DNA from: Dasyornis broadbenti
Lineage: Eukaryota; Chordata; Aves; Passeriformes; Dasyornithidae
NCBI GenBank assembly: GCA_013397935.1
Contig: VZRN01001305.1
Coordinates: forward strand, 738,476-802,475
Direction: 5' to 3'
Length of the DNA: 64,000 nucleotides
Shown here: piece by piece, positions 10,682 to 23,799 of the stretch
How positions within the stretch are numbered: the stretch's first letter is position 1
How the letters are laid out: the number at the start of each line of letters is the position of its first letter
The notes under the pieces: model-generated
The model's database searches: none
Told to the model about the DNA's origin: nothing
Seen by the model: only the letters and a program-made list of their open reading frames with translations
Translations under genes and position numbers: made by a program

Positions 10682-13600
10682 CTGAAAAAATGTATCTGCC
10701 CCAGAGCACTTTGCTGGCTGGAGAGCAGCTGGGCACAGCTGGAAGTCCAAATCATACTTCCATGCTGCAGGCATTTTCTAAGCCAAATGAACTCAAATGC
10801 CAGCTGTAGTGTGGAAGCATGGGAAAGGTAGTGAAGAAAGCCAATCAAATTACATGATTGCTCTGATATTATGTTTATGTTTTGATAGTACTTTCTATGG
10901 TTTTGAAAATAAGAGTCTGCTGCAATAGCTGAGAAAATTTCCCTTTCTGAAATTCAATACTCAGAATTCTCAATTTACCCACTGTATATAATATGGGAAG
11001 ATACAATGCTACGACAGATCTCCAAATCAATATTTCCTTTTGTACCAGTGAATTGTCAAAGGCAGTTGAAACAACCAGAACAGGAGGTTAGACTGCAGGC
11101 TAAAAGCATGTTCCTTTACAATGTCCATGTCCCCCTGTCTTGACTTTCTTCTTGATGGATGAAGAAATTGAAAAGATCCATCATGCAGCTTTTCTCCATC
11201 TCTCTTGTGTTCATCTGCTGGCCATGGCTTCCCATTTACAGTCATCTGAAGTCAAGATCAGGTTGGTGAAGTTTTGACCACCTGTAAGCAAAAATTAGAA
11301 GAAAAAATGTGCTAGTTTGTGAAATATTCATCTGAGGTTCAAAACTCATTAAATTAAATTAGTTAAATGGATTAAATTCTTGGCTCTTCTACAGAACCCC
11401 AATGGATGGCTGGGAACACCAATTCAGCTCTGGGTCCTGGAATTGAACTCCTGTTCCTTGTATAAACCCTGCCAGGTTTCAAGCCTTCTGTTTGTGTATC
11501 TCCCAAACAAACAATTAATAAAGATCTTGCACACACTGAATTCTCCATGACTATCCTTAAAGCAATGTCTATTGCTCAACTTAGTGAAATACCACAGCAT
11601 CCAAGCCCTTAGGTAGCACAGCTGCTGCTCTAAAATACATTGGTGGAGGGACTCTGACCTGCAAAAACGTGGCTGAAAGAATGAGATATAAAGCACTGGG
11701 TATCGGGTTTATACCAGCACACACACCAGAGCTATTGTCCAGAAAAAGCGGATGGGAATCTGATTATATTTCACTATTATGCCTGTATATTGTCCCTTTG
11801 CTTTAGCTATTTGTCTATTAAGAAACTCCTCAAGCAGATGACTTCTTCCTGCCTTCTCCCATCCATCTCCACTGCATCCCAGCAATAAGACACATGGGCT
11901 ACTGGTGAGGGTCCAATATCAGTTGCCCTCTTCCCCACACTACCTTTATGCATCACCTCCATTCCTCACTTGTCATTCACTTCAGTGCAGTGCTTTCAGT
12001 CAAAGGCTGTCCCACGCCAAATGGGGAGTGAAGGAAATTGATGCTCTTGATGTGGAGCCTCCTGTTTTGATGCATTTTTTTCAATTTACCATTAATGCAT
12101 TGGAAATTGCTCTCTTGGACAATCTATTTGTTTTCTCTGCCAGCAGAGTGAAGAAGCAGCCTTTCATATCATGTTCAGATAGGGCAAAAACATAGGCAAA
12201 GCTTAAAGTCACTTCAATCTTTTTCCTTTCCAGGTGTGTGCCAGGTTTGTGCTGAATAACTAATCTGATTTTCCATTCACAAGTCACACAAAGAAATTTC
12301 CATCCATGAATGCGGATGCTCAGATCATTCTTGATTTGTTTTCAGATGCAAGAGTCTGTGTTTGAATCTTTTGTTTCTTTTGAAAATTTCAGCCCAAGAA
12401 ACAAAAGAAGGGTGTGAGGTTCCAAACTTGGAAGAGAAAAATAACTGCATCCTGAAATGATCCCAGCATGAAAATGTTGTTATTTGCATCCTGGGAGATA
12501 TCTTTAAAAGTCAAAAAGTTGTTTTGACTTAAGTTTGAAATACAGAAGCTCTGTTCTGGATGATTGTGATGCCACCACACAGACCATAGGAACCAGGGCT
12601 GGAAGGAGTATCAGGAGCCCTCTCTGTGCTACACAGTTCATGTTCGTGTGTGCAAAGTTGCTGTAACTCTACTGCCAGGCCAAAATCTCAAATTCAGAAT
12701 ATCTTCTTATCGGAGATGGAAATTCCTTGTTTAAGGCACATTGTCACAACAATTATCACAATTTGCACTGGAGCAGCCAAGGAAGGCCAAAGCTGCTCCC
12801 TTGGAAGGCTAGCTACCTTTGAATTTAAAACTGAGAGTAAAGTTTCCCCCTCCTATCTTAGAAGATGAACATATGCGCCTAGAATTACCTTTGATTAATA
12901 ACATTTTAAAAGGAGAAGAAAATAAATGGTATAAGCCACCAAAATTCTGATTTCTGTGCTGGCACCTGACAATGAAACATGTCAGAAAAAATATGCTCTG
13001 AGACTGGATTGCTCTGTATGACAATGAGAAAACAGGTTGCAGCGGTCGCTAAATAGACTTTGTGCTGGGTGAGACTGCACTGCCTTGCTACATGAAGCAG
13101 GCAAGCACAACCACAGGTTCCATTGTTTACACCATGATATTTTGTTCAATACCTTCTTCAGTCTGAAACAAGTAAAAACCATGCTTGTTACCCATAGCTA
13201 TTCTCCTACATTTAATTTTATCAGTAGGGCATTAGCAGGTACATTTTAAATAGTGAAGACAAGAGTCAAATCCTGAAGACGCACAACCCTTCTTTTCAAT
13301 ATTTAAGTATCTCTTCATATATTTGCCTATTATGGTTTTGCCCCATTGCATATCTAATGATTTCATGGCAGTACATTCATCCTGACACTACAGTCACCCT
13401 CATATTTCATAAGTATCTTCTAACTATGGAGACACAGAAGTGAAGCAGAAACCCTGCAGAATAACTACAGGATAAATCAGCCAAGGTGGTTTGTGCTGCT
13501 TTGCATATACCCTGAATGTCATGATTAATGAGGAAAAATACAAGGTCTCTGACAAGCTGAACTCTATTTCTTCCTTTTTCACAGGAAGTTCCACTTTCTT

Positions 13601-13940
13601 TGCAGCACTGGTAAATCACTCCCCTGTTTCCTTCTCCACACTCCAAACATCCACATTGTTTCTTGAGACAGGGCAGTTTTATGGGATTGCCTGACACTCT
13701 CCATCGACAGTGCCTCATGCAAGAAGCTACTGAAGTAACAGGAGCCTCTAGATCCCACAGTCATAAAAATAACGATGTCTGAGCAGCACTGCATGCCCTG
13801 CATCCAGTCATGCCCGGGAAATGTATAACCAGCACCTTCAGTTTTCCAGCCCTGCTTGCTGTTGGTTTTTAAACAGGAAAAGCCAGGCGTTGGAAAGAAA
13901 CAAGAGCCAAGAGTCATGGGTGACCACAGCACAGGCAGAG
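10682..13940. other. Unassigned intergenic sequence with one further exon-like acceptor
   Basis: A strong minus-strand acceptor (polypyrimidine tract, then GCTTACAG) ends at 11282. The sequence after it is open for about 23 codons before a TGA at 11211-11213. Nothing else is recognised here. Confidence 0.4.
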
Positions 13941-13967
13941 CACCAACCGCACCAACCGCACCAACCA
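13941..13967. repeat. Short 9-bp tandem repeat, three copies
   Basis: Three consecutive CACCAACCR units, perfect except for the last base of the third. Confidence 0.9.
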
Positions 13968-14399
13968 GGGAACTGCCCCACAGCACCCAAATGGGGCAGG
14001 CAGAGCAGGGAGCTGGCAGCAGGTTTCTCTAGCAGGCAAAGTCACAAATCAGTCCTGTGAACCTTTCAGGGGATAAGACAGGAGCAGCAGAAAACAAATC
14101 CAAAGACAAGACTAAAGACAAGTACACCCACATCATGGACCAGGCATGGGGTGCAAGCCCTGAGCTGAAATGGGATTCTTGGAGCCATGGACAGAGCCAG
14201 TGGGTAAGAGTCCCAGGAGATGCTGGTCAAGACAATCAAGATCTATCATCTTAATTGTGGGCTGCCCACTGCCCACCTAATCCTAATTAAACAGGCAATA
14301 TATACAGCTTGTACACTAGACAAAAGGAGGGTTGTACAGAGACACAGTTCACAGCAAAGCCTGGGATGCAGATATTTTTCCAATGAAAGCAGCACTGTA

Positions 14400-14730
14400 G
14401 CACCACATGTTACGATCCACCCCTGAAGGCGCGGTAAATGAGATTCTTGTTAATAGACCCCTTGGGGCAGATTAGAGTGAAATGTCACTGAATGACTGAT
14501 GGTTTTTGAAATATATTTATTTATATATATTACATATTATAGTATATATTTTAATTTATATTTGTATTTATAGGGTTTATTTTAGAACAATTTGGTTGCA
14601 CAAATCCAGAGCTGCTCTGCACAGGAAGATCAGAAAATCATCTACAGACATGGGCGTCAGCCCCTGAGCAAAGCGGAGCAGTGCACAAACTGCTGTGGCA
14701 ATGAATACCAGCACAGTGCCGCTGCTCTCC
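14400..14730 (-). mobile_element. Possible ERV LTR, orientation uncertain
   Basis: The block starts with TGTTACGATCCACCCCTGAA (14409 onward), a GC-rich lead that I associate with passerine LTRs. An AT tract and TTTATT motifs (minus-strand AATAAA) follow at about 14515-14585. The right edge, near a GCGTCAGCCCCTGAGCAAAG segment at 14653-14672, is a guess. There are no terminal repeats or target duplication that I can show. Confidence 0.35.
14506..14585. repeat. AT-rich low-complexity tract
   Basis: About 80 bp that is nearly all A and T, with ATTTATTTATATATATTACA-type sequence, inside the possible LTR. Confidence 0.85.
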
Positions 14731-16125
14731 AGACATTATATGTTTAAGGATGACCTACCAAGCTACCCAGCTGATGTGTAGTGGTGATTTTCTTTTCATT
14801 AAAGACTAACAGATCTCTAAGTGGATCTTTATAAACTGCTTTTTAGATGCAGTGAGTCCATACCTGGAACACTTACTCCTATTCGTATCTGGGAGCTTCT
14901 GATAGATCCTATTGCCAAAGCAATTCCTCTTGTCCTTACAATTTGTGAATTACAGCTTTATTTCTGATACATGCCTTGCCTTCTGGTGCTCCTCTCTCAG
15001 CACTGGTTCTGATACTGAACTTACAGCAAAAGCATGTGATTTGAGTTTACAAAGCTCAAATGTGAGGTAGGTCCCTGATCAGGAACATACAGAAATGTGG
15101 ATTTCATTTAGCTTTCAGGTCCTAGGAAGAACCAGAAGTTGTTTAGTGCCTCTCAACGGTACCTTGGTCGTACACAGAGGAGGAAACTTTATTTAATTTT
15201 GCCTTTGACAAAGTGTCAGATTAGATGAAACTAACCATGCCAGCTAGCTTTTTAAAAATCTTTTCAGTTCAAGCTTCATTAAACAAAAATTCTTTGCTTT
15301 TAAGAAAATCAGGTACAGGTTTCCACACATGACAACCTCAGCAAATACTAGCAAATGGTTACAGCAGACCTCCTTTGCCTCTAGTTGTCAAATCCTGGTG
15401 TAGCGTGGGAAACCTGCAAGGTTCCACCTCCAGGGAAAACAAAAAGTCTGATGCTGGAGATGAGAGTCTGGGGAAACCAGCTGGGTTCAGGAGCCTGTGG
15501 AGACTGTTTTTTAGGCAGTAGATGTCTATACATAATATTTTGCCAACACATGGGCTCAGAGCTGACAGCACGGTATTAAGATAACAAGCCTCCATGAGAG
15601 GGAGAGCACGCAAACTGGGAAGCAGAAGCCCGCTGGGGCCATGTGAACATTGTTCATAGAGTTTCATATCAGTTTGGAGCAAGTGACAGAGTGACTTGCA
15701 TCTGTTTGCAGTATATTTTGTAGATATATCCCCAGAGAGCTCGGAGAGGCAGCTTCAACCAATATCATAGGACCACATTTTCAAGAACACCTCCGCTGAA
15801 AGCAAGTTCTGCAGCTCTTACTGTGACATACTTGGTTGAACTTGCAATGAAAGCCACTGTGAGAAAAACAACAACAAAACCGCTCTGTTTTAGATCACAT
15901 TTTTAAGACTCCCTTGCATTTAGCCATGGTTTCTAAAATGACACTTGCTGTTTGCTGAGGACCTTTGCTGATCTGCCTGTTTATAACAATAGTAGAAAGC
16001 TAATCTTCCTGAAATCTCACTCCAGTTCCAAGTGTGTCGTCGGGTGATGTTAGATAATCTTGTATCCCATATCATCTGCTTTATGCTCAGACAATGTGCT
16101 CCGTAGCTTTAAGAAGCTGGGAGGA
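14731..16125. other. Unassigned intergenic sequence
   Basis: No gene or known repeat is recognised. Confidence 0.5.
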
Positions 16126-16129
16126 ACTG

Positions 16130-16672
16130 TGCTGGCATGGGATGTTTTGAAAACCCTCCCCCCAGGTGTTTTGCTTTAAAAGCGCGGAGGGGGAAGACGG
16201 CAGGAGGTTTTTTCCGTTCTTCCCGGCTTTTAGCAGAGGTGGTGGGAGAGGACTGCTCCTTCTGCGTTCTTCTTTTGGACTATCTTTTCTCGACTTGCTT
16301 TCTCGTCCGACACATCAGACAATCCCCGAGAGGAAGCAGGCAAGAATCCTCCGAGAAGCCACCTGAGGAACGTCGTCCGGCCCTGCAGGATCCCCGGTGG
16401 GGGGGAAGCTACGCCCAAGAAAACCAGGACACTAAAACACATCGGACTGTTCACTCAGGTTTAATAAGTCCTTTGCTCTTTCCTGTGTTCTGTGGGCATT
16501 TTGCTTTGTTTTGTGTTGTTGAATAAATAGGTTTGTTTTTCTTTCACTGGCCTCCAAAAGTTCTGTTGTGATGGGGAGAGGAGGTGCCGTCCCCGTCCCT
16601 GTGGGGAAGGTGTTTAACCGAAACGCTTTCCTCCTAAAACTTGTCTCGAACCCGAGACAAAGTGCATTTCTG
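16130..16672 (+). mobile_element. ERV LTR with recognisable promoter and polyadenylation signals
   Basis: A GC-richer block stands out against AT-rich flanks. In order on the plus strand it has a pyrimidine-rich U3-like start, a TATA-like TTTAAAA at about 16174-16180, a GC-rich R-like segment, an AATAAA at 16522-16527 followed by GT/T-rich sequence, and a terminal TTGTCTCGAACCCGAGACAA palindrome ending at about 16660. No flanking gag-pol sequence is visible, so it is probably a solo LTR. I cannot fix the ends or find a target-site duplication. Open frames of 66-129 codons in it are incidental. Confidence 0.6.
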
Positions 16673-19600
16673 AAAAACTGTGTTTACGTGCACACTAATC
16701 AAAAATGTCAGCCTGTCCTTAGTCTTATTCCAAAAGCAGGGATCACAATAAACTGTTCCATTATATCACTACACAAATTAGTAATTCTTCCTTAAAATAG
16801 CCTGGACTGTTATCAAGGGGAAAACTATGAATTGAACTGTTCACTAGGTTGCTGATGGTCTCCTTATTTTATTGTTTCAACAATTAGCCAAACCTGAGAG
16901 GCTTTGAACTATCAGCTATGATAAGGTGTTTGACGCTGCTGTCAGTGTCATTCTCAAATTGTCATTCATCATTCCCAATGAAAAGTGACAGTCTTGAGAT
17001 TAAACTATTATTTTCTTATAAAGATGAGGAGTCACGTTTACTTATATTTAATATGCAGGCTTTGACAGGCCAGCCATTTGTAGCAAAATTTCAAATTATC
17101 AGCACAAAAAATAAAAATACTTATTAACTGCAAATTAATATTTATGAGGTAGATGAGTAGTTAAATTTTACTTCCTTCAGTGGGAATTTGTTCTGTAAAG
17201 GAATAGCTGTCCACTTTCAAGGGAGAAGTATTCAAAACAAATCTTGTGAATACATGCATGTATTTTTTTTTTTTTTTTTTNATGCTTGCTCAAATGCAGG
17301 GTGAAATTGCACTGCTGTCAGAAGAGTGCTTTGGAAGCTGCTTTCCACAGGTTTATTTCCCACTAAATTGGTTAAACTCAGCACAGAGAAATCTCAGGCC
17401 AGAAATTAAGAGTCTGAGCAAGTCTGAGAGCCTGATTTGGCTTCTCACAGCAGACAGGAGCTGGTGAGAGCGGTCACAAGAGGAAGAGCTAATCTGGGTG
17501 CTGGGCTCAGCTCCCAGTCTCTGACTGGCTGCCAGTGTGGCTGTGATGCTGTTTGCAGCCTTGCACTGCAGAAGCGATTCCTGTGGGAAGCAAGGCACTT
17601 CCCATGCTCTGGAGGTGCAGTTAGCCACTCTAGAAAATGTTTTATGGAACACTCCTGTTCCCCCATGGGCCCTATGGCACACAAAAGGATGCCAAGAAAC
17701 TGTTGCACAAAAGGAAACGCTAGTGACCATAGTCCCTGGCAAAGCAGAGGCACAGAGAATCACCAGAGGCAAACGTATGGACTGAAGTTTTCTGAGCCTC
17801 ATGTCTATACTTGAGCCTTTAAGCCAAGCAGGGATAACCTGAATACATTCAAGAAAACTTCTTTTCCCTTTAAACACAATTGCTGTTTGAGAACAGACAG
17901 GGAATGGACAGGGTAATCATTCTGCCATGCACTATCAGCTGTTATTGTCAGTGAGGTCTTTGCTAACAACTCTAATTCCTGAAATAGCTACAAGAAAATG
18001 GGGTCAGTAAAGTACCAATTGTTCATTTAAATTGCATGATGGAATACAGACACTAAAAATATTTGCAGAAAGAAGCTTCAAAGGAACACAGGTAGCAATA
18101 ATTAATTCCCAATTTCCGCCTTTTGCGTGGACTAACCTGGATGAAGAAAAAATTACTGAAACATGAAAGAACAAAAAAATGTTTCTTCAAAAGCACCTCT
18201 CATGAGGTAGACTGTACCAGGAGAAGGAAGCAATTCCGCTCATTCTGCCCACATATGAGAAGCTGATTTTTGCTTCATTAGTCTGAATCACATCCAGCGT
18301 GGATAATACGGAAGGAGTGTTTACTGGAGGAAGGCTGCTGTGCCTACACATAACTCTTCCAAGGACAAAATAGGAATTAGAAACTGAAAGCAAACAAAGA
18401 GGCCTTTGTTAACATGACACATCTGTACACTGGAAAGATTGGAAGATTTACCAAGCTATGTGGCAGTACCATTCTTTTTTATTTGCTCATTCATGCAACT
18501 AGAGCCATGATATTTAATTCATCACTTAAAATGCTTTTACTTCACAAAAGTGATTTTCAGACTAATTCATTCCATGCTGGATAGCTTCATCACTGAGATT
18601 CACCACACGTTACATAATATCTTCTCTTGTTCTCAAAATTGTGCAGTTAAAAGTAAAGAAGAATCTCAAGGACTGTTCAGTCTGAGAGCTACATCAGTGG
18701 CTTGGGAATCTTTACTCACTGGGAGCCAACAGAAGATATCCTGAAGATGACAATACATAAGCTTTTTGGAATTGGTGAGATAACTCACTACATGTAGAGA
18801 AGACTTGGACCACTCAGTGCAAATAATTTCATGACAGAAGCACAAGCTCTTCTATGCTTAAAAAGAAAATTATCAACTCTTATACAACCTGCAGAATACT
18901 CATAGTAGTAGTAAGTGACTTACAGAAGTAGAAGGGCCATAAAATGGGCATAACTGCACCTCCTGAAAATGCTATAATTGAAAAAGCAGTGGTCAGTAAG
19001 CAAGTGCCAAATAGGCATGAGCTACTGGATATTCATTTCATTTAGAAGACCTTTGTTGTGGCTCCCTCTTTAGATTAATTTAATTTAGAAGTGGCATTAG
19101 TAACTGTGCCAGCATCAAAACACGTGGGGGCTGAGATTCTGCAAAGAGGCATTCCATCATGTCAGAGTTTCTTCTCTCTGGAAACTCTGGCTGCTAATTA
19201 GCTGCAACATTTCTGACAATGGACCATAGTTCACCAAGGTCTTTTTCAAGTGCCTGTTTTCTTAGAGTTAGTGTATTATCAAGGCTTAAAAGAAAAAGTG
19301 ACTCCTTTAACAGATTCTCCATCTTGGCAGCAGTTTTCTTATTTTGCACTAGCTGTATTTTGTCAGGCATATGGTACAGTAAAAAATTGTATTAAAGACA
19401 TGATGGTGATGTTTAGGTCAGTATTTAATCTTGGAAACATTTTCTGTCAATTAGAGAAGTTACCACATATTCTCAGACAGATTTTCAGTTGGAATACATC
19501 GTAAAGTAGCATAACTGTATCTGTAACTTATTACTGCAACTGAGATCATGTACTTCAGCAAGAGTAAGCTGATTTGCTCTGGCAGAGAGCTGGTCTTATG

Positions 19601-20386
19601 TTAGAAAAATTTGCTAATAGTCCTGTGTGCTCTAGGGTTCACTAGGGTGCCTGGTACTTCCTGGTCCTATTGTAATTTAGATCAGCATTCCCATCAACTT
19701 CAGTACAGCATATATTCTGAAAAGGGCACTGTCATGCTCAGTCTGGCCAAACCTAACATTTTAAGGTCTGCCTCCCCTTCCCCAGTGGAATACCATCTTT
19801 TCCTTTGCATCTACTTTCATAGGGATGTGGGTGCTATGCAAATCTAATGCATTTGGGAATCTTGCCCTTAGATAGTGAGACGTCTTGACCTCTAGAAAAA
19901 AGTTTTTAAACCACACAAATGTTAAAAGTTACATCTTCATCTCAAAACGTGATACCCCTTACAGGTTATTTTTACATAATTGATTCTTCAAAAGCTGTCT
20001 AGTTTTGATCAGCATTAGCAATCTTCTCAGGAGATATGGATCCTTCTTTTCACTAAAGTTCTTCATTCTAGTGTTTAAGCTGTATTGACATTAGTGACAC
20101 CTCCTACTTACCAAACTTAAGAGTTCTCACTTGTTACTGCTTACAAACACTGTTGCAGTCTGGCACTTGGAGAAATGTAAAGTTTCATTGAAAATATGTA
20201 CTACCTACTTCTCTAAAATGCCAAAATCACTACTAAAAGACACTTTAATTCTTCCTTTAAACAAGGCAGAGAGAGATTCTCTCCTATGTTTTGTACTAAA
20301 CACTCTCCTCAGGATTACTCCAGTAAAGACACATATCAGAGAGCTGCAAGATTTGAGTGACCTCACGAGGAGAGGCAAGCTGGGAG
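16673..20386. other. Unassigned intergenic sequence
   Basis: No gene is recognised. 17353-17877 has higher GC and open frames on both strands without domains. The T run at 17263-17280 ends in a single unresolved base. Confidence 0.5.
17263..17281. repeat. T homopolymer followed by one N
   Basis: Eighteen T bases, then N at 17281. It marks a polishing or small-gap artefact at a homopolymer, so the run length is unreliable. Confidence 0.9.
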
Positions 20387-20429
20387 CAAGTCACTGCCCT
20401 GCTCACACCGTGAGCAGGGCAGTGACTTG
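20387..20429. repeat. Perfect 20-bp inverted repeat with 3-nt loop
   Basis: CAAGTCACTGCCCTGCTCAC at 20387-20406 is exactly repeated in reverse complement at 20410-20429, with ACC between. It would form a strong hairpin as DNA or RNA. It lies about 260 bp upstream of the CR1 piece. It is not a rho-independent-type or miRNA-type structure that I can support, since the loop is only three bases. Confidence 0.95.
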
Positions 20430-20689
20430 AGTGACTGGGCATGGCCCTGCCATGTCTGAGCTCGGCAGTCCAGGCAGAACAGTGGCAGTGACAGCTGCTA
20501 TCTGCAGTCCAGAAACCATAAGGGAAAAGTAACAAGTCAGGGCCACTGTCAACCCAGGAAACCTGAGCAACAACCTGAGAGCAGAACTAAAACAGGTCCA
20601 CCTATAACTTTGATCAGACCAAGACTGAAAGTCTGGGCTTGAAATTGAATGAGCTTGAATGGCCAATGAGCAGACAGTGAGGATGGAGG

Positions 20690-21272
20690 ACCCTGGTGAG
20701 GTCTCTTGTCAAGGGAGGGGATTGTCCCACTCTGCTCTGCACTGGGACGGCCTCACCTCGACTGCTGGGGGCAGTTTTGGGCACCACAGTGTAAGAAGAC
20801 ATTGAGCTGTTAGACAGTGTCCAAAGGAGGGCCACAAGGGTGGTGAAGGGCCTTGAGGGGAAGCTGTATGAGGAGCAGCTGAAGTGACTTGGTTTGTTCT
20901 GCCTGGAGGAGACTGAGGGAGACCTCACTGCAGTTACAACTTCCTTGTGAGGGGAAGAGAGGGGCAGACACTGATCTCTTCTCTGTGGTGACCAGTGACA
21001 GGACTTGAGGGAAGGGCCTGAAGTTGTGTCAGGGGAGATTTATGTTGAATATTAGAAAAAGGCTCTTCACCCAGAGGGAGGTTGGGCACTGGAACAGGCT
21101 TCCCAGGGAAGTGGTCACAGCACCAAGCCTGACAGAGTTCAAGAAGCATTTGGACAATGCTCTCAGGCACATGGTGTAAATCTTGGGGTGTCCTGTGCAG
21201 GGCCAGGAGTTGGACTCGATGATCCTTTTGGTTCCCTTCCAACTCAGCATATTCTGTGATTCTGTGATTCTG
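20690..21272 (+). mobile_element. CR1 retrotransposon 3' end
   Basis: The end of the reverse transcriptase region and the 3' UTR are recognisable on the plus strand: segments matching CR1 such as GGAGGGCCACAAGGGTGGTG, AGGCTTCCCAGGGAAGTGGT and GGAGTTGGACTCGATGATCC. It finishes in almost three ATTCTGTG units at 21251-21272. Its reading frames are broken and it is 5'-truncated. The left edge is approximate. Confidence 0.93.
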
Positions 21273-22939
21273 TAATTAGAGATCAGTGGTATACTCTGGA
21301 CTCTGATAAAATGCGAAAGAATACAGATTTTAATTACAGTATGACCAATCACACAATAAGAACAACAAATTCAAATAAAACTTAGCAATTATTTCCTGTA
21401 GGCTGAAATATAGCTGCAGAAAATGCCTGCTTAATAATTTAGAAAAATGGAAAAAAGTAGTCTTGTTGGCAAATTGCATAGCACAAAAGTTTAAAGGGGT
21501 TAAATTAATCAAATAAATTATTAATTACAATTAGCTCATCCATTAGAGTGGTGCATCTAAATGCACCAGCCAGCATCAGTGTTCTTTGCATTGGTCCCAA
21601 AAGGGACATTTCAAAGTATGTCCTATAGGGACTAGAAGAGAGGACCTCCTTCAGTTGAATGTCCCACCAACAGTTTTCCAAGACCAAACTACTCTTCTCC
21701 TTAACTGGCCTGGTAAATCATTATTTTCTACAGGTGAGAACATTCCTTCAGTAAGAATGACTGTGAATCTTGCTTAGCAAGACTCTGCAATCCTGAGGTT
21801 AGGCACATTCTGGAAAGTGGAGGGTGGAAGGACAAGGGGAAGAACATTTTGGGCAAGATCCAGGGTGAATCAAGACCATTTGCTTCTTCTGTAAAGAATT
21901 TAACACTGAAAAGAAGCACTAACAGGATAGGGCGTGTGTATTGCTTTTTGCACTGAATATACTTCTACAGAAGGTAATTCCTTTTGGAAGAGAAGAAACA
22001 AGCATTTCTTTCTCAAACACTGAAGATGGGAATGATAAGATGTTCCCCAGAAGCAGTAAGTCATCCAAGTTCTATGCAGGTTGGATTCATAGGTCAATGG
22101 TTATCTCCCCCTTCCCTGCCCCTGTGTGTCCAATGCATATAGGTATGTGATGGGATTGTACATTGTGTCCATAGACAGCACGGATATCAAAGTGGGCATT
22201 ACAGCACTCAACCTGGAAAAACTTAGGTCAGCAGCTTAGAGTTTCAATGACAGAGCAAGGACCTGAGGGTAGGTCCCACAAGTCACAATCCAGTGCCTGA
22301 GTCACTGGACCACAACCCAGATTGCTTAAGAAAAGGTCTTAAAATATATGTAGCATGAAGCTTTTACATGTTACTCTATCAGGATCAATAGGACAATTCT
22401 GCAGAACTATGTTCTACTAAAACTCAAAAGACTGATTAGAACAAAAGTTTCAATAGTATATTTTTGTGATACCATTTATTATCCCACCCGGTTTGACATA
22501 GTGTAGTATATTGCACCTATAAATCAGTTGCAACAAATTATTTAATGATGCATTAACTGTGGAATTTCACATATATTACAGTTCTTTAGCCAATGTTGAA
22601 TGCTTTTTCAACAGCTTAATCCATCCCTGAAGTACTGAAGCAGGCATATTCATTCATCACCAGGGTGCACATAGTCTTCTTTTTGCTCTTTTTATTTTAT
22701 TAAAGCCCTTGATCTACAAGAATGGCATTAAATAATTTCCCAGAGAGGTTATTTTTGTCCTTTGGCACAGGTTAAGCCTGGCATTGACTTAGACCACACT
22801 GGAGAACTCATAGATAACTCACTGGTGCCCAGGTGACAACAGATAAGAGAAGGTGGCATTACTGAATCCCATCTTTGTTTCAGACTTTACTACTAAGGCC
22901 AGCCCTCAGGAAACCCAAACCTTAGAGGCAAGAAAGTCT
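21273..22939. other. Unassigned intergenic sequence between CR1 copies
   Basis: AT-rich sequence. No gene or further repeat is recognised. Confidence 0.5.
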
Positions 22940-23799
22940 GGAGAAAATAAGATTTGCTGTTTGTCAGGGAGGATTGGGCTAGACGTCATATAGAAAAACT
23001 GGATATCCACAAACTCAAGGGATGTGGTCACAAGCACTGAGGGAGGTGTCAGATGTTATTGCTAAGCAATTCTCCATCATCTTTAAAAGGTTATGGAGAA
23101 CAGCAGAGGTGCCTGAAGACTGGAGGAAAGACAACGTCACTCCAGTCTTCAAAAAGGCCAAGAAAGAGAACCTAGGAAACTACAGGTCAGTCAACCTCAC
23201 CTCCATCCCTGGAAAGGTGTTGGAACAGCTCATCCTGGATGCCATCCCTAAGCATGGGAAGGAAAAGGAGGTTTCATCACAGATTCATTAAGGGGTAATC
23301 ATGCTAGAGCAATCTGATAGCCATTTGTGATTGTGGTGTTGCATTCCCCCAGACCCACACACCAGTGATGTTCTCCATTTCTCATCACTCTTTCCAAGAC
23401 ATGGTGCATCTCATCTGTATCATGATGGAGGATAAGGGTCAGGGAGCTGGGCTTGTTTAGTCTGGAGGAGAGATGACTGAGCAAGATCTTATCAATGCAT
23501 ACAAATACCTTAAGGGGAGGATGGGGCCAGAATTTTCCCAGTGTTTCCCAGCAACCAGATAAAGTGCAACATGCACAAATTGAAACAGGAAACAGGAAAT
23601 TCCTTCTGAATATAAGGAAAAATTTCTTTGCTTTGAGGGTGATACAGCATTGAAACAGGATGCCCAGAGAGGTTGTGGAGTCTCCTCATCTGGAGATATT
23701 CAAAATCCACCTGCTCCAGGTGAACCTGCCTTAGCAGGGGAATTGGACTGGATGATCTCCAGAGGTCCCTTTGAACCCAAACCACTGTGTGATTCTATG
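22940..23799 (+). mobile_element. CR1 retrotransposon fragment with reverse transcriptase remnant
   Basis: At 23022-23291 an 89-codon open frame resembles the CR1 reverse transcriptase N-terminal part (VPEDWRKDNVTPVFKK, NYRSVNLTSIPGKVLEQ). After a jump at about 23300-23390 the 3' UTR follows: GGAGGAGAGATGACTGAG, then AGGTTGTGGAGTCTCC, then GGACTGGATGATCTCCAGAG. It ends in one GATTCTATG at 23791-23799. Most of the polymerase domain is missing, so this is a dead, internally deleted copy. Confidence 0.93.

Noticed and set aside
12213..12231. Strong plus-strand acceptor (long pyrimidine tract then CAG)
   Set aside because: No paired donor or coding continuation was found; isolated acceptor-like tracts are common.
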